Below, in pieces: positions 26,991-35,082 of a stretch of DNA of 64,000 nt. The notes under the pieces are model-generated. The model was given only the letters and a program-made list of their open reading frames with translations, was not told the DNA's origin and did not search any database. The position numbers and the translations under genes were made by a program. Position 1 is the first letter of the stretch. Each line of letters opens with the position of its first letter. This stretch comes from an uncultured Lachnospiraceae bacterium (GTDB lineage Bacteria > Bacillota > Clostridia > Lachnospirales > Lachnospiraceae): the NCBI GenBank assembly GCA_910584845.1, contig CAJUDH010000005.1, positions 131,761 through 195,760 of the forward strand. The letters run 5' to 3'.

Positions 26991-27440
26991 TTATTTCCCA
27001 ATGTCCAATGCTTTCTGCGCCATCAGCTTCATTGCATTTAATGCCGTAACGTTCGCCTCATAAGACCTGGTGGCCGACATACTGTCAACCGTTTCCTTCA
27101 ACAGGTCCACATTGGGTAATGTCACGAAGCCGTTCTCGTCAGCATCCGGATGTTCCGGATTGTATACCTGTTTCATCTCACGGTCATCCTCGATAATACT
27201 GGCAACCCGAACCCCGGCGTTCCTGCTGGTAAAGCCTTTTCCCAAAGAAGCATTGCGGAGGGCCTCCCGGAAAGACCCGGCCCCATAACTTTCAAAAAGG
27301 ATGTCTTTTCTTCTATATGCACCGCCGCCTTCTGTCCGGGTCGTGTCAATATTAGCGATATTTTCCGCTGCAATATCCATCCGGAGCCGCTGGGCGCTCA
27401 AACCGGACGCACTGATGTCAAATGAACTCAAAAAAGCCAT
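26991..27440 (-). CDS. flgC: Flagellar proximal rod protein FlgC
   Basis: This 149-residue rod protein starts MAFLSSFDISASGLSAQRLR and has ENIANIDTTRTEGG. The middle has YNPEHPDADENGFVTLPNVD, and it ends TRSYEANVTALNAMKLMAQK, a clear FlgC pattern. FlgC, FlgB and FliE build the proximal rod. Position is unusual: flgC normally lies between flgB and fliE (here 40491-40883 and 40076-40390), but it is found between cheY and fliY. AGGAGG lies upstream. Confidence 0.95.
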   Translation of the reverse strand: MAFLSSFDISASGLSAQRLRMDIAAENIANIDTTRTEGGGAYRRKDILFESYGAGSFREALRNASLGKGFTSRNAGVRVASIIEDDREMKQVYNPEHPDADENGFVTLPNVDLLKETVDSMSATRSYEANVTALNAMKLMAQKALDIGK

Positions 27441-27462
27441 TTCCTGTTCCTCCTGCCCGGTA

Positions 27463-27825
27463 TTAGTTCCCCAAAATAGTCTGAACGGTCTGAACGATAC
27501 GCTCCGCGTTAAATGGTTTCACGATAAAATCTTTGGCGCCGGACTTGATTGCGTCCACAACCATTCCCTCCTGCCCCATGGCGGTACACATAACCACCTT
27601 GGCATTGGGATCGTCTTCGCGGATTTTCTTCAAAGCCTGCAGCCCATCCATGTTGGGCATGGTGATGTCCATAATCACCATATCCGGTTTCTCTTCCCCA
27701 TATTTTTTCACGGCTTCCGCACCGTCCTGAGCCTCAACAAAATTATCATATCCGCTTTTCGTCAAGGCATTTTTCACCATCATCCTCATGAACGCGGCAT
27801 CGTCAACCAGCATAATCTTAGCCAT
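27463..27825 (-). CDS. cheY: Chemotaxis response regulator CheY
   Basis: The 120-residue single receiver domain has D8 and D9 in ILVDD-type MLVDDAAF, the phosphoacceptor D53 in VIMDITMPNMDG, T81 in MCTAMGQ and K103 in FIVKPF. All catalytic positions are present. CheY-P binds FliM and FliY to change motor rotation and is dephosphorylated by FliY and CheC. It lies between fliM and flgC; in Bacillus it follows fliY. Confidence 0.95.
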   Translation of the reverse strand: MAKIMLVDDAAFMRMMVKNALTKSGYDNFVEAQDGAEAVKKYGEEKPDMVIMDITMPNMDGLQALKKIREDDPNAKVVMCTAMGQEGMVVDAIKSGAKDFIVKPFNAERIVQTVQTILGN

Positions 27826-27928
27826 TTGTTTCTCCCTCTCTTTTCTGATATTAATTAATTAATTAATAATTACCGAATATTATAACATTTTTTTCGGCCA
27901 AACGCAACGGTTATTGTCCGTTACCATT

Positions 27929-29026
27929 TCACACCAGGGATTCTTCCTCTGGCTCAAGCATTATGGCCTCCGGATCCGGGTCTCCCCCTCCCCCGTTTTC
28001 CGCTTCTTCCTCTTCCTCGTATAGCCTCCGGTTAATTCGAATTGCCACGTTCTTTTTATATACGCCCATCTTACCGGTAAACCATGCCTGCCTTCCAATA
28101 AACAGTTTCACGTCCTTGTCTTTGGCCTTGTTCATGTCAATTATATCGCCCACCTTCAAGTGGTAAATATCACTCAGGTCAACAAACACCGTGCCCAACT
28201 GCCCTGTAAGCGGCAGCTGTGACTGGCGGATATTCTCAAGAATGGTTTCACGGTTATCTTCATAGGCATAACCTCTTGCAATGTGTTTGCGGCTGTCAAT
28301 TACCTGGAACATGGTCTCCAGCAGCGTGCCCGGCATACAGATCCGGATCCGCTCTACGGCAAGACCCGCAACGTCCACATTCAAAAGGATAATTGCCACC
28401 ACCTCATCAAGCCCCACATCCTGTATCATGCTGGGATTTTCTTCAATTCTCTGGATAGCAAATTCCATGTTTAAATAATTGGCAAACCCATCCTTCAGGG
28501 CCTGGACCAGGTATGAGATAATCCTGCGGTACAGCGCGGTTTCCACATCGGAATACCGATAGCCTTCCTTTACTTTTACCACTTCTTCCCCTCCGCCCAG
28601 CATGCGCTCGATCAACGTGATCACCAGGCCCGGCGTAGTGTAAATCATAAGAGGGACCAATGCCTTATTGTGGTCCTGAATGGTTGCGTCCACCAAGGTG
28701 ACCGTATCGTTTTCATTCAGGGAATTCACATACTCATAATAACGCCGCTCCTGGACTTCCATCACCGTAATGTCGGTCATAACCCGGAACACGCCGTTCA
28801 CCTGCGAAGTAATGATCCGGGCATAGTTTTCAAACACGCTGGTCAGGATCTTCATCTTATCCTTCGTGAACTTTCTGGGGCTGTAAAAGTCGTATTTGCT
28901 ATATTTGATCTCTTCCGTCTCCGCTTTTTTCTCTACCTTGGCATTGACTTCAGGCTCGGCTGAATTGCCGGGCTGCATAGATTTCAAAAGCGCGTCAATT
29001 TGACTCTGGGATAATACGTCTGCCAT
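27929..29026 (-). CDS. fliM: Flagellar motor switch protein FliM
   Basis: This is a 365-residue switch protein. The N-terminal CheY-P-binding peptide is VLSQSQIDALL, residues 4-14. The middle CheC-like domain (about 45-240) and the C-terminal SpoA domain (about 255-330, with LFIGRQAWFTGKMGVYKKN) follow. The tail is acidic. ATG 29026 is preferred because AAGGTGG lies eight bases upstream; GTG 29038 is in frame. It directly follows motB; the usual fliL is missing. Confidence 0.95.
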   Translation of the reverse strand: MADVLSQSQIDALLKSMQPGNSAEPEVNAKVEKKAETEEIKYSKYDFYSPRKFTKDKMKILTSVFENYARIITSQVNGVFRVMTDITVMEVQERRYYEYVNSLNENDTVTLVDATIQDHNKALVPLMIYTTPGLVITLIERMLGGGEEVVKVKEGYRYSDVETALYRRIISYLVQALKDGFANYLNMEFAIQRIEENPSMIQDVGLDEVVAIILLNVDVAGLAVERIRICMPGTLLETMFQVIDSRKHIARGYAYEDNRETILENIRQSQLPLTGQLGTVFVDLSDIYHLKVGDIIDMNKAKDKDVKLFIGRQAWFTGKMGVYKKNVAIRINRRLYEEEEEAENGGGGDPDPEAIMLEPEEESLV

Positions 29027-29051
29027 TTCTAAAGCCACCTTTTCTCAATTG

Positions 29052-29951
29052 TTATTCCACCGGGTCGGCTGGCGTTTCCGGGACCATACTGGCCTGCCCT
29101 TCCATGCTTCCGTCAACCGGCGTAAACCCATCCACGTGCCCCGTGGGATTCCCATCTGTAACCGTCACGGACCCTGCTTCAATATTCTGGTGATACTCGT
29201 CATAATAATCGTTGAGGGACTTAATATCCGCCCCCGCGTCTACAATCAAAAACTCTACCCTACGGTTCTTGGCCCTGCCTTCCTGTGTCTCGAAAGTGTC
29301 CACCGGACGGAACTGGCCGTAACTGATGCCCACCAGCTTACTTGGGTCTATAATGTCCTTAAGCTGGATATACGCCGCCACCTCCGCGGAACGCAAAGAG
29401 GACAGCATCCGGTCCGTCCTTGGATTGTTAGGGCTGTTGGGGTCCGCCTGGGAAGTATGGCCCATAATTTCAATCTGGGATATTCGTTCGACCTGCGGCG
29501 CCAACGCGTCACAAAAAACATCCAAAATCCTGGTGGCCTCGGGAGTCAACGTGGAACTGTCCCCATTGAAAAAGGCCTGGTTTTCAAATGCAATAAAAGT
29601 GTAGCCTTCCCCCCGGGAAACGGTTGCCCCTTCTATGCCGTTGGTATTCAAGGCATTTACCAGGGACAGCCACAATTCGTCCAGCTCTGCATCCTCAATT
29701 TCCTGTTCTGTCTGCAGGTTGCCGGATACGTCGTAAACCCCTTCGGAAATATTTTCATTAATGGCAATTTCTTCCTCTTCATTGGAATTGGGAAAAATGC
29801 TTTTGACGAAAATCTGCCATTTTTGCTGGTCTAGGCTGGACATGGAATACAACATAACAAAAAAGCACATCAGAAGGGTAACCATGTCGCCATATGTATC
29901 CATCCAGCTTCCACACTCTTCGCCTCCGCCGCCTTTTTTCCTTCTGCTCAT
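29052..29951 (-). CDS. motB: Flagellar motor stator protein MotB
   Basis: The 299-residue protein has a short cytoplasmic start (RRKKGGGGEECGSW), one membrane helix (about residues 20-42) carrying the proton- or ion-binding aspartate D22 in YGDMVTLLMCFF, and an OmpA-like peptidoglycan-binding domain (about 115-250, with IEIMGHTSQADPNSPNNPRT). A low-complexity tail follows. It shares one base with the motA stop. Confidence 0.96.
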   Translation of the reverse strand: MSRRKKGGGGEECGSWMDTYGDMVTLLMCFFVMLYSMSSLDQQKWQIFVKSIFPNSNEEEEIAINENISEGVYDVSGNLQTEQEIEDAELDELWLSLVNALNTNGIEGATVSRGEGYTFIAFENQAFFNGDSSTLTPEATRILDVFCDALAPQVERISQIEIMGHTSQADPNSPNNPRTDRMLSSLRSAEVAAYIQLKDIIDPSKLVGISYGQFRPVDTFETQEGRAKNRRVEFLIVDAGADIKSLNDYYDEYHQNIEAGSVTVTDGNPTGHVDGFTPVDGSMEGQASMVPETPADPVE

Positions 29952-30760
29952 CAGCCTTCTCCACCTCCGCCGGCTTTCTCTGCCTTCAACAACAGCTTCT
30001 TCTGCTGGGACTGCTTCATACAGGACAAAAGATGCTCACGCAGCATCTTGGGGTTCTCCCCTGCCTGGATCCCCATAAGGCCTTCTACAATCGTCACACA
30101 ATAAAGCTCTTCTTCCGCCTGGCGCACCCTCAATTTCTTAGCGATGGGCTGCATGAAAATATTCGCAATCCCACTGCCGTAAAAAGTTGTAATCAAGGCC
30201 ACGGACATATCCTGGCCCAGGGTGCTGGCCCCGCCTCCGCCGCCTAAGTCCATGCCCTTTAACATGTTAATCAGGCCTACCAACGTACCGATCATACCGA
30301 ACGCCGGGGCATAAGCGGAAGCTTTCTCATACAGCCCGGCAGCTTCGTCATGCCTGGCCATCATATCGTCCATGGTCTTTTCCAAAAGTTCCCTGACTTT
30401 GTCCGGGTCGCTGGCATCCACAATCATCAGCACGCTTTGCTTGAAAAAGGGGTCCTTTATTTCCTCCGCCTTTTCTTCCAGGGCCAAAAGGCCGCTTTGC
30501 CTGGCAAGCATGGCCAAATCCACCAGCTGGTCAACCAGTTTGGGGATATTGTACTTTCCTCCGCGAAAACACACCATGATATGTTTTGGCACGTCTTTGA
30601 GGATGCGAAAGGGATAGCTGGCAATGGTTGCCGCAATGGTGCCGCCCAAAACGATGGCAAGACTTTGAAAATCTATAAAGTTTCCTATTTTTTCAAAGGT
30701 AATGCCCCACACGCACAGGCCCAAGGCCAATACGATACCAATTAGTGTTGTCAAATCCAT
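29951..30760 (-). CDS. motA: Flagellar motor stator protein MotA
   Basis: This 269-residue protein has four membrane helices (about residues 5-25, 30-50, 145-170 and 180-205) and the cytoplasmic loop carrying the charged residues that push on FliG. APAFGMIGTLVGLINMLK marks the third helix. It forms the MotA5-MotB2 stator. It lies between flbD and motB, as in other Firmicutes. Confidence 0.96.
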   Translation of the reverse strand: MDLTTLIGIVLALGLCVWGITFEKIGNFIDFQSLAIVLGGTIAATIASYPFRILKDVPKHIMVCFRGGKYNIPKLVDQLVDLAMLARQSGLLALEEKAEEIKDPFFKQSVLMIVDASDPDKVRELLEKTMDDMMARHDEAAGLYEKASAYAPAFGMIGTLVGLINMLKGMDLGGGGGASTLGQDMSVALITTFYGSGIANIFMQPIAKKLRVRQAEEELYCVTIVEGLMGIQAGENPKMLREHLLSCMKQSQQKKLLLKAEKAGGGGEG

Positions 30761-30803
30761 TGTTCTTTCCTCCTACAAAATCCTGCCCTGAATTCGGGGA
30801 CGC

Positions 30804-31004
30804 CTACTCCCCCTGTTTTCCAAAGGTGAAGCAGCTGCCGATAAATTCCCGGATCTGGCCTAAGACAGAATCAGCAGGATCCTTCACAAGGACATAGTAA
30901 CCATTCATCATTTTTATCTTCGTCTCAGGTATCGTCTCCATTGATTCAATCTGAAGCACATTCAAATATATCTCTTCTCCGTTTAGCCGTGTTACCCGGA
31001 TCAT
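30804..31004 (-). CDS. flbD: FlbD family protein (SwrD-like)
   Basis: The 66-residue protein begins MIRVTRLNGEEIYLNVLQIE and has TKIKMMNGYYVLVKDPADSV, the whole FlbD family pattern. The Bacillus homologue SwrD raises flagellar torque; the motA-motB neighbours fit. ATG 31004 is preferred over an in-frame ATG at 31154, because the extra 50 codons cover strong hairpins and an AAGGAAGG site precedes 31004. Confidence 0.85.
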   Translation of the reverse strand: MIRVTRLNGEEIYLNVLQIESMETIPETKIKMMNGYYVLVKDPADSVLGQIREFIGSCFTFGKQGE

Positions 31005-31025
31005 GTTCTTCCCGCCACCTTCCTT

Positions 31026-31078
31026 CTGACATGACATATTGTCAGGGGAGAGGCCGTATCTTTGACGGCCCCTCTCTC
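31026..31078 (-). other. Two adjacent hairpins between flgE and flbD
   Basis: CTGACA (31026-31031) pairs with TGTCAG (31040-31045), and GAGAGGCCG (31048-31056) with CGGCC..CTCTC (31066-31076, two-base bulge). They occupy the 154-base flgE-flbD gap. A T tract does not follow on the transcribed strand, so an mRNA processing or stability role is more likely than termination. Confidence 0.4.
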
Positions 31079-31158
31079 CAGAAATCCTTTCCATGCGTGC
31101 CTTTCGGGCCCTGTCAGCAATCTTTTGATTCTGATTATTTTTCCACCAAGCCATAATC

Positions 31159-32115
31159 TTAACGTTTCATGCTCACCAGGTCAGAAAGCATCTCATCCGC
31201 CACCGTAATCATCTTGGAGTTGGCCTGGAAACCTCTGTGTGTGGTGATCATCTCGGAAAACTCCTGGGCCAGGTCTACGTTAGACCCCTCAAGGTAGCCG
31301 GTCATCAGGGTGGGCGTAGAGCCTATGCCTGGCTGGGTGGCGGCCGCCTCGCCTGTATTGTCGCCTTCCGTTGCCGTGTAGTAGCTCTCCCCCGCCTTAT
31401 TCAAACCATTGGGGTTCTGGAAGGAGGCGATGGCTACGCAGCCGATATAAATGGTCTTGCTTTCCGTGGGGTCGTCAGGATTGGAAATCACTGCCGATAT
31501 TTTACCTGCGGAGTCAATCTGCACCGTATCCAGCTTGATTGCGTCGTCCCCCGGGTTTGTGCTATAGGCAGGGGTTGTATAAGAAGTCTTCTGGGGGGCA
31601 CGCAAAGCGACCAGCGTCGTTGTGTCCACTGCGCCGGTAGCCGGATCCGTTGCCCGGAACCCATATACGTAATTTCCGTTGCCGTCAACGATAAAGCCTG
31701 CGCTGTCCGTGGTAAACTTACCTACCCTGGTATACATAAAATTCCCGTCGGCTACAAAAGAATCCGAGGCAACCCCGTTTGCAACCGAAGTGTTTTTCGT
31801 TAAGAAAAATCCATCGCCGCTGATATGGGCATTAAATCCGCCAAAATAAGTAGGCGTGCTTTCCCCCATATTCATTCCAATGGTACCCATCAACGAACCA
31901 TAACCAAACTGGGCCGCATTGACGCCGCCGGCGCTGCCTTGGGTGCCCCCATTCCCCGTGGACGTAGTCGACGTCTGATACATGGCCTCCTTAAAAGTAT
32001 AAGTTTGTGACTTGAAGCCAAACGTATTTACATTGGCGATATTATGCCCGACTACATCCATCTTGTTCTGGTGTGCCCGAAGGCCTGCCACTGCTGAATC
32101 CATACATCTTAACAT
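31159..32115 (-). CDS. flgE: Flagellar hook protein FlgE
   Basis: This 318-residue hook subunit starts MLRCMDSAVAGLRAHQNKMD, then VVGHNIANVNTFGFKSQTYT, and ends GSNVDLAQEFSEMITTHRGF and a helix. The short length places it among the compact FlgE proteins. The hook joins rod to filament. GGAGAG lies six bases before the ATG. It follows the TIGR02530 gene. Confidence 0.93.
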   Translation of the reverse strand: MLRCMDSAVAGLRAHQNKMDVVGHNIANVNTFGFKSQTYTFKEAMYQTSTTSTGNGGTQGSAGGVNAAQFGYGSLMGTIGMNMGESTPTYFGGFNAHISGDGFFLTKNTSVANGVASDSFVADGNFMYTRVGKFTTDSAGFIVDGNGNYVYGFRATDPATGAVDTTTLVALRAPQKTSYTTPAYSTNPGDDAIKLDTVQIDSAGKISAVISNPDDPTESKTIYIGCVAIASFQNPNGLNKAGESYYTATEGDNTGEAAATQPGIGSTPTLMTGYLEGSNVDLAQEFSEMITTHRGFQANSKMITVADEMLSDLVSMKR

Positions 32116-32190
32116 ATTATTCTCTCCTTTTCTGCTATCCTTTTGCCTGCCCGTCCGGCAGGCAAAAGAGCATCCTCCAACGAGGTCCTG

Positions 32191-32571
32191 CTACATCAGG
32201 ACAGCACTGTCAATATTAGTAAATACCCGTTCCCTCATATCATTCTGGGACATAGTGGTAACCACCGTGTTGTTAGGCACGTTTACGATGAACACCCCTT
32301 GGGCGCCGATCACTGCAACATCCCGGGCGCCTTTTTTTCTGGCGTCCTCCACGGCCTGTACCAAATTGCTCATCAATTGGTTGTCAACGGCAATTCCCCT
32401 CTCGCTCATACGTTTTGCAGCATGTTTGGAAAAATTCAGGCCTGCCTTCGCCTTCTCCTGGAGAAGTTTTCCAAACTCCGCCGGTTTTCCCCCGGTTCCA
32501 GGCGTTGTGGCATTCTGGCCGGGGATGGGGGACTGCCTGCTTTCAAAACAGCGCATCTCCTTTACATCCAT
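32191..32571 (-). CDS. TIGR02530-type flagellar operon protein
   Basis: The 126-residue protein contains FSKHAAKRMSERGIAVDNQ and the closing TMSQNDMRERVFTNIDSAVL, the pattern of the small conserved flagellar operon protein found between flgD and flgE in Firmicutes. Its role is not established; hook assembly is suggested by location. ATG 32571 has GAGG eight bases upstream; the GTG one codon earlier is less likely. Confidence 0.85.
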   Translation of the reverse strand: MDVKEMRCFESRQSPIPGQNATTPGTGGKPAEFGKLLQEKAKAGLNFSKHAAKRMSERGIAVDNQLMSNLVQAVEDARKKGARDVAVIGAQGVFIVNVPNNTVVTTMSQNDMRERVFTNIDSAVLM

Positions 32572-32661
32572 CACGTTATCCTCTTTTCCAAAAGCCTTTG
32601 CCGCGCCCGGACCTATGAGGGCCCTTTCTGCCCGGCATTGGTGCCCATACTGGTTTTCCGT

Positions 32662-33237
32662 CTACAAGGTAGCGATGCTTCCGATACCGTTGGCCTTATT
32701 TTTGGTTGCGTCGCCGGTGCCTTCGGTTTTTCCGTCATCGTCTTTGTCCGTTTCTGTGTCTTCCGGCTTCCCAAAGGGGTTGGGGACCTTGCCCATACCG
32801 ACCAAGTGGGTCATGGGATAGGTTTTGCTGTCGCCCTCTATTTTAAAAGTAGGGGAACCGCTGGTGAAATCCACCCATTCAACCTTAGCATATTTTACAT
32901 CTACCGGCTCTTCTTGTCCATAAGAATTTTCTTTGGTAACAGCCACCGTAATTTCCTGCCCTACCAAACTGGCCGCATAGACCTGGGTGGAAATCGCCGT
33001 GGAATTTTTAATGGAGTCCGTCATGGAAGTCATGGACTGTACCATAGCCATCTGGGTCATCTGGGCCATGATTTCACTGTTATCCATGGGGTTGGTCATA
33101 TCCTGATTTTGTAGCTGCGTCGCCAAAAGCTGAAAAAAACCGGTCATGGTAATGGTGTTTTTGTCATTGGCGGTCGCCGAGTATGAAGTCGCTGCATAGG
33201 GGTCGTTTGTTCCGCTGACGGTAAGGTTGTTTGCCAT
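32662..33237 (-). CDS. flgD: Flagellar hook cap/scaffold protein FlgD
   Basis: This 191-residue protein has the FlgD N-terminal signature FFQLLATQLQNQDMTNPMDN (about residues 33-52), followed by SEIMAQMTQMAMVQSM. The C-terminal part contains a short domain with VEWVDFTSGSPTFKIEGDSK and an acidic tail. FlgD caps the growing hook and is later discarded. It sits between fliK and the TIGR02530 gene. Confidence 0.93.
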   Translation of the reverse strand: MANNLTVSGTNDPYAATSYSATANDKNTITMTGFFQLLATQLQNQDMTNPMDNSEIMAQMTQMAMVQSMTSMTDSIKNSTAISTQVYAASLVGQEITVAVTKENSYGQEEPVDVKYAKVEWVDFTSGSPTFKIEGDSKTYPMTHLVGMGKVPNPFGKPEDTETDKDDDGKTEGTGDATKNKANGIGSIATL

Positions 33238-33275
33238 AGTTCCTCTTTCTCCCTTTCTCTGATCATCTTTTTCTT

Positions 33276-34466
33276 TTACACCAGCCCCAGGCGAAGCTGC
33301 TGGGCAAAGGATTCCAGGTTTCCGGTTTCCCTGGCCGGATGCCGCTGGCCTTCTTCCCTGCTTTCCTGGCCGCCCTGGCTTTGGCTGCCCCGGCCCTCGT
33401 CATATTGCCGGGAACCTTCTTCTGGCTGTTGGGTGTAAATCAAAGTTTCCTGGCCGGTCTTCTCTTTTAAAATATCCGCAATCTCTGCCGCCCGCTGGCT
33501 TAACAGCTCCAATGTCTTGGGGTTGGACGCCAGGATGGATACCGCAGCCCGCTGCCCCTCATAGACAAGGCGGATTGTAAGTTTCCCCAGGGAAGCCGGT
33601 TCCAGCTCCACGGTCAACGTCCGGTTGTCCGGGGACAATTTCGCCACCAGCGCCTTCCCAAGGTCCCGGGGCAGGTTTTCCGGTGTGGTCTTAAGGGGGA
33701 TTGGATTGGTCTTATGGCCTGTAGTATGCCCGGCCTCCCGTTGGGATGTGGCCCGAAAACCGTCTGCCTCCTGCACCGTGCCATGGCCTGCTGCCTCCTG
33801 GCCGTAAACATCCTGGGCCTTTTTGGCCTCATGGCCTGCTGCAGGGATTTGGCCTTCCGGCGCCTTTGGCCGGCCCTCCGGCCCCTTTCCTTCTTCCGGG
33901 TGGGTTTGCGCCTGGATCCGGACCGGCTCCAAAGCTACTTCCTTTTCCGGCTTATCGAAAACCTTTTCCCCGTCGGTAACGGTTCCTGGCCGTAAAGGCA
34001 TTTCTTCCCTTTTTGCCTGGAAGCCCCCATCTCCTTCCCGGGCCAAAAGCCCTTGCGGAACCTGCCCGGCACTTGCTGCTGCTTCTTCCGGCACAACAGC
34101 CGCTACATCCACCGCCTCCAAAAGAGCCGCCCCGCCTTGCTGTTGTGGCATGGCCTCAACGATCTGGGCCGCCATCTGCATCAGTGCCGCCTGCTGTAAA
34201 GCCTCCTGGCCGGCCTTTTCCGAAAGGTCTGTCCCTTCTTCCGGCGCTTTAGGCCCCTCGTCCTTTTTTTGCGGTTTATCCAGCCTGTTCTCCTCGGGGT
34301 TTTCCGTTATGGCCTTCTCTTCCTCGGGGTTTTGGGCCAGATCCTTTTTTTCTTGCAGAAGTTTCGTAAAATCGCCTTTCGATCCCGAGGCCTTTCCCGG
34401 TGCCTGCCGCTGGGAAACAGCCGCTTTCACCGGCAGGGAAGATCCCATCTTTACTGTTGCCTCCAC
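33276..34466 (-). CDS. fliK: Flagellar hook-length control protein FliK
   Basis: The 396-residue protein has a long low-complexity N-terminal part (about 1-250, rich in E, Q, P, A and G) and a conserved C-terminal domain (about 265-360). That domain contains LSPDNRTLTVELEPASLG and KLTIRLVYEGQRAAVSIL, the hook-length control domain. FliK measures the hook and triggers the FlhB switch. GTG 34466 is preferred because AAAGGAG lies seven bases upstream. An in-frame extension to 34583 lacks a site; ATG 34448 is also possible. Confidence 0.9.
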   Translation of the reverse strand: MEATVKMGSSLPVKAAVSQRQAPGKASGSKGDFTKLLQEKKDLAQNPEEEKAITENPEENRLDKPQKKDEGPKAPEEGTDLSEKAGQEALQQAALMQMAAQIVEAMPQQQGGAALLEAVDVAAVVPEEAAASAGQVPQGLLAREGDGGFQAKREEMPLRPGTVTDGEKVFDKPEKEVALEPVRIQAQTHPEEGKGPEGRPKAPEGQIPAAGHEAKKAQDVYGQEAAGHGTVQEADGFRATSQREAGHTTGHKTNPIPLKTTPENLPRDLGKALVAKLSPDNRTLTVELEPASLGKLTIRLVYEGQRAAVSILASNPKTLELLSQRAAEIADILKEKTGQETLIYTQQPEEGSRQYDEGRGSQSQGGQESREEGQRHPARETGNLESFAQQLRLGLV

Positions 34467-34606
34467 CACATCACTCCTTTCTCTTATTTTTCTTAGGCCG
34501 CCGCCACAGTGCCTGTATCCAGGCCGGGGCCAATGCCGCCAGCCCGCAGGCCGTGGGTAGCCATCTATAATCAACAGCCGCAAAGGCTGCGATTATCCGG
34601 ATTTAC

Positions 34607-35065
34607 TTAGCCCCGATGTTGATGGCGGATCCTTAGGGCCGTATTGGACACAAACTCTTCCACAAATACTTCGTCCGCCTTCATAACTGCCTTTTGGTAC
34701 TCTTTTAATTTTTTATCCTTGAGCTTTTCGAATTTGGAAGTGTCTACTTTTGCCGTGATCACTTCCTGTTTTTTTTCATCTTCCTGCCTTTTTAAAACTT
34801 TCAGGCGCCCTTTTTCCTCGTCTATCATCTCTTCCATGCGCCCGATGCACATATCAAATAGACGGTAGTTCTCGATGCTGGCCCCTTCTTCCTTTGCCTT
34901 GTCAAAGTCATCTTCAAACCCGGCCAGCTCTTGGTTCAGCCCCCGGATCTGTTCCTTTTTCCTGTTCACATTTTGAACGATAGCTGCATGTTCAACCTTT
35001 AAGTTGTCTAAAACCTGAGTTTTATAAGTCAGCACCGTTTCCAGCCTGTATTGAAACTGCTTCAC
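34607..35065 (-). CDS. fliJ: Flagellar export protein FliJ
   Basis: This 152-residue protein is one long coiled coil and begins (GTG) KQFQYRLETVLTYKTQVLD, the typical FliJ start. FliJ acts as the central stalk of the FliI ATPase and recycles chaperones. The GTG at 35065 lies eight bases after GGAGG; the in-frame upstream ATG at 35107 would overlap fliI. The order fliH-fliI-fliJ-fliK is standard. Confidence 0.92.
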   Translation of the reverse strand: MKQFQYRLETVLTYKTQVLDNLKVEHAAIVQNVNRKKEQIRGLNQELAGFEDDFDKAKEEGASIENYRLFDMCIGRMEEMIDEEKGRLKVLKRQEDEKKQEVITAKVDTSKFEKLKDKKLKEYQKAVMKADEVFVEEFVSNTALRIRHQHRG

Positions 35066-35082
35066 TGTCTCTTCCTCCGGAA

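Noticed and set aside
31005..31154. 50-residue N-terminal extension of FlbD
   Set aside because: FlbD proteins start at MIRVTRLNG; the extra part covers hairpins and has no ribosome site.
32143..33114. Plus-strand open frame of 323 codons opposite flgD and the TIGR02530 gene
   Set aside because: It spans two real minus-strand genes and the gap between them, with no ribosome site or known domain.
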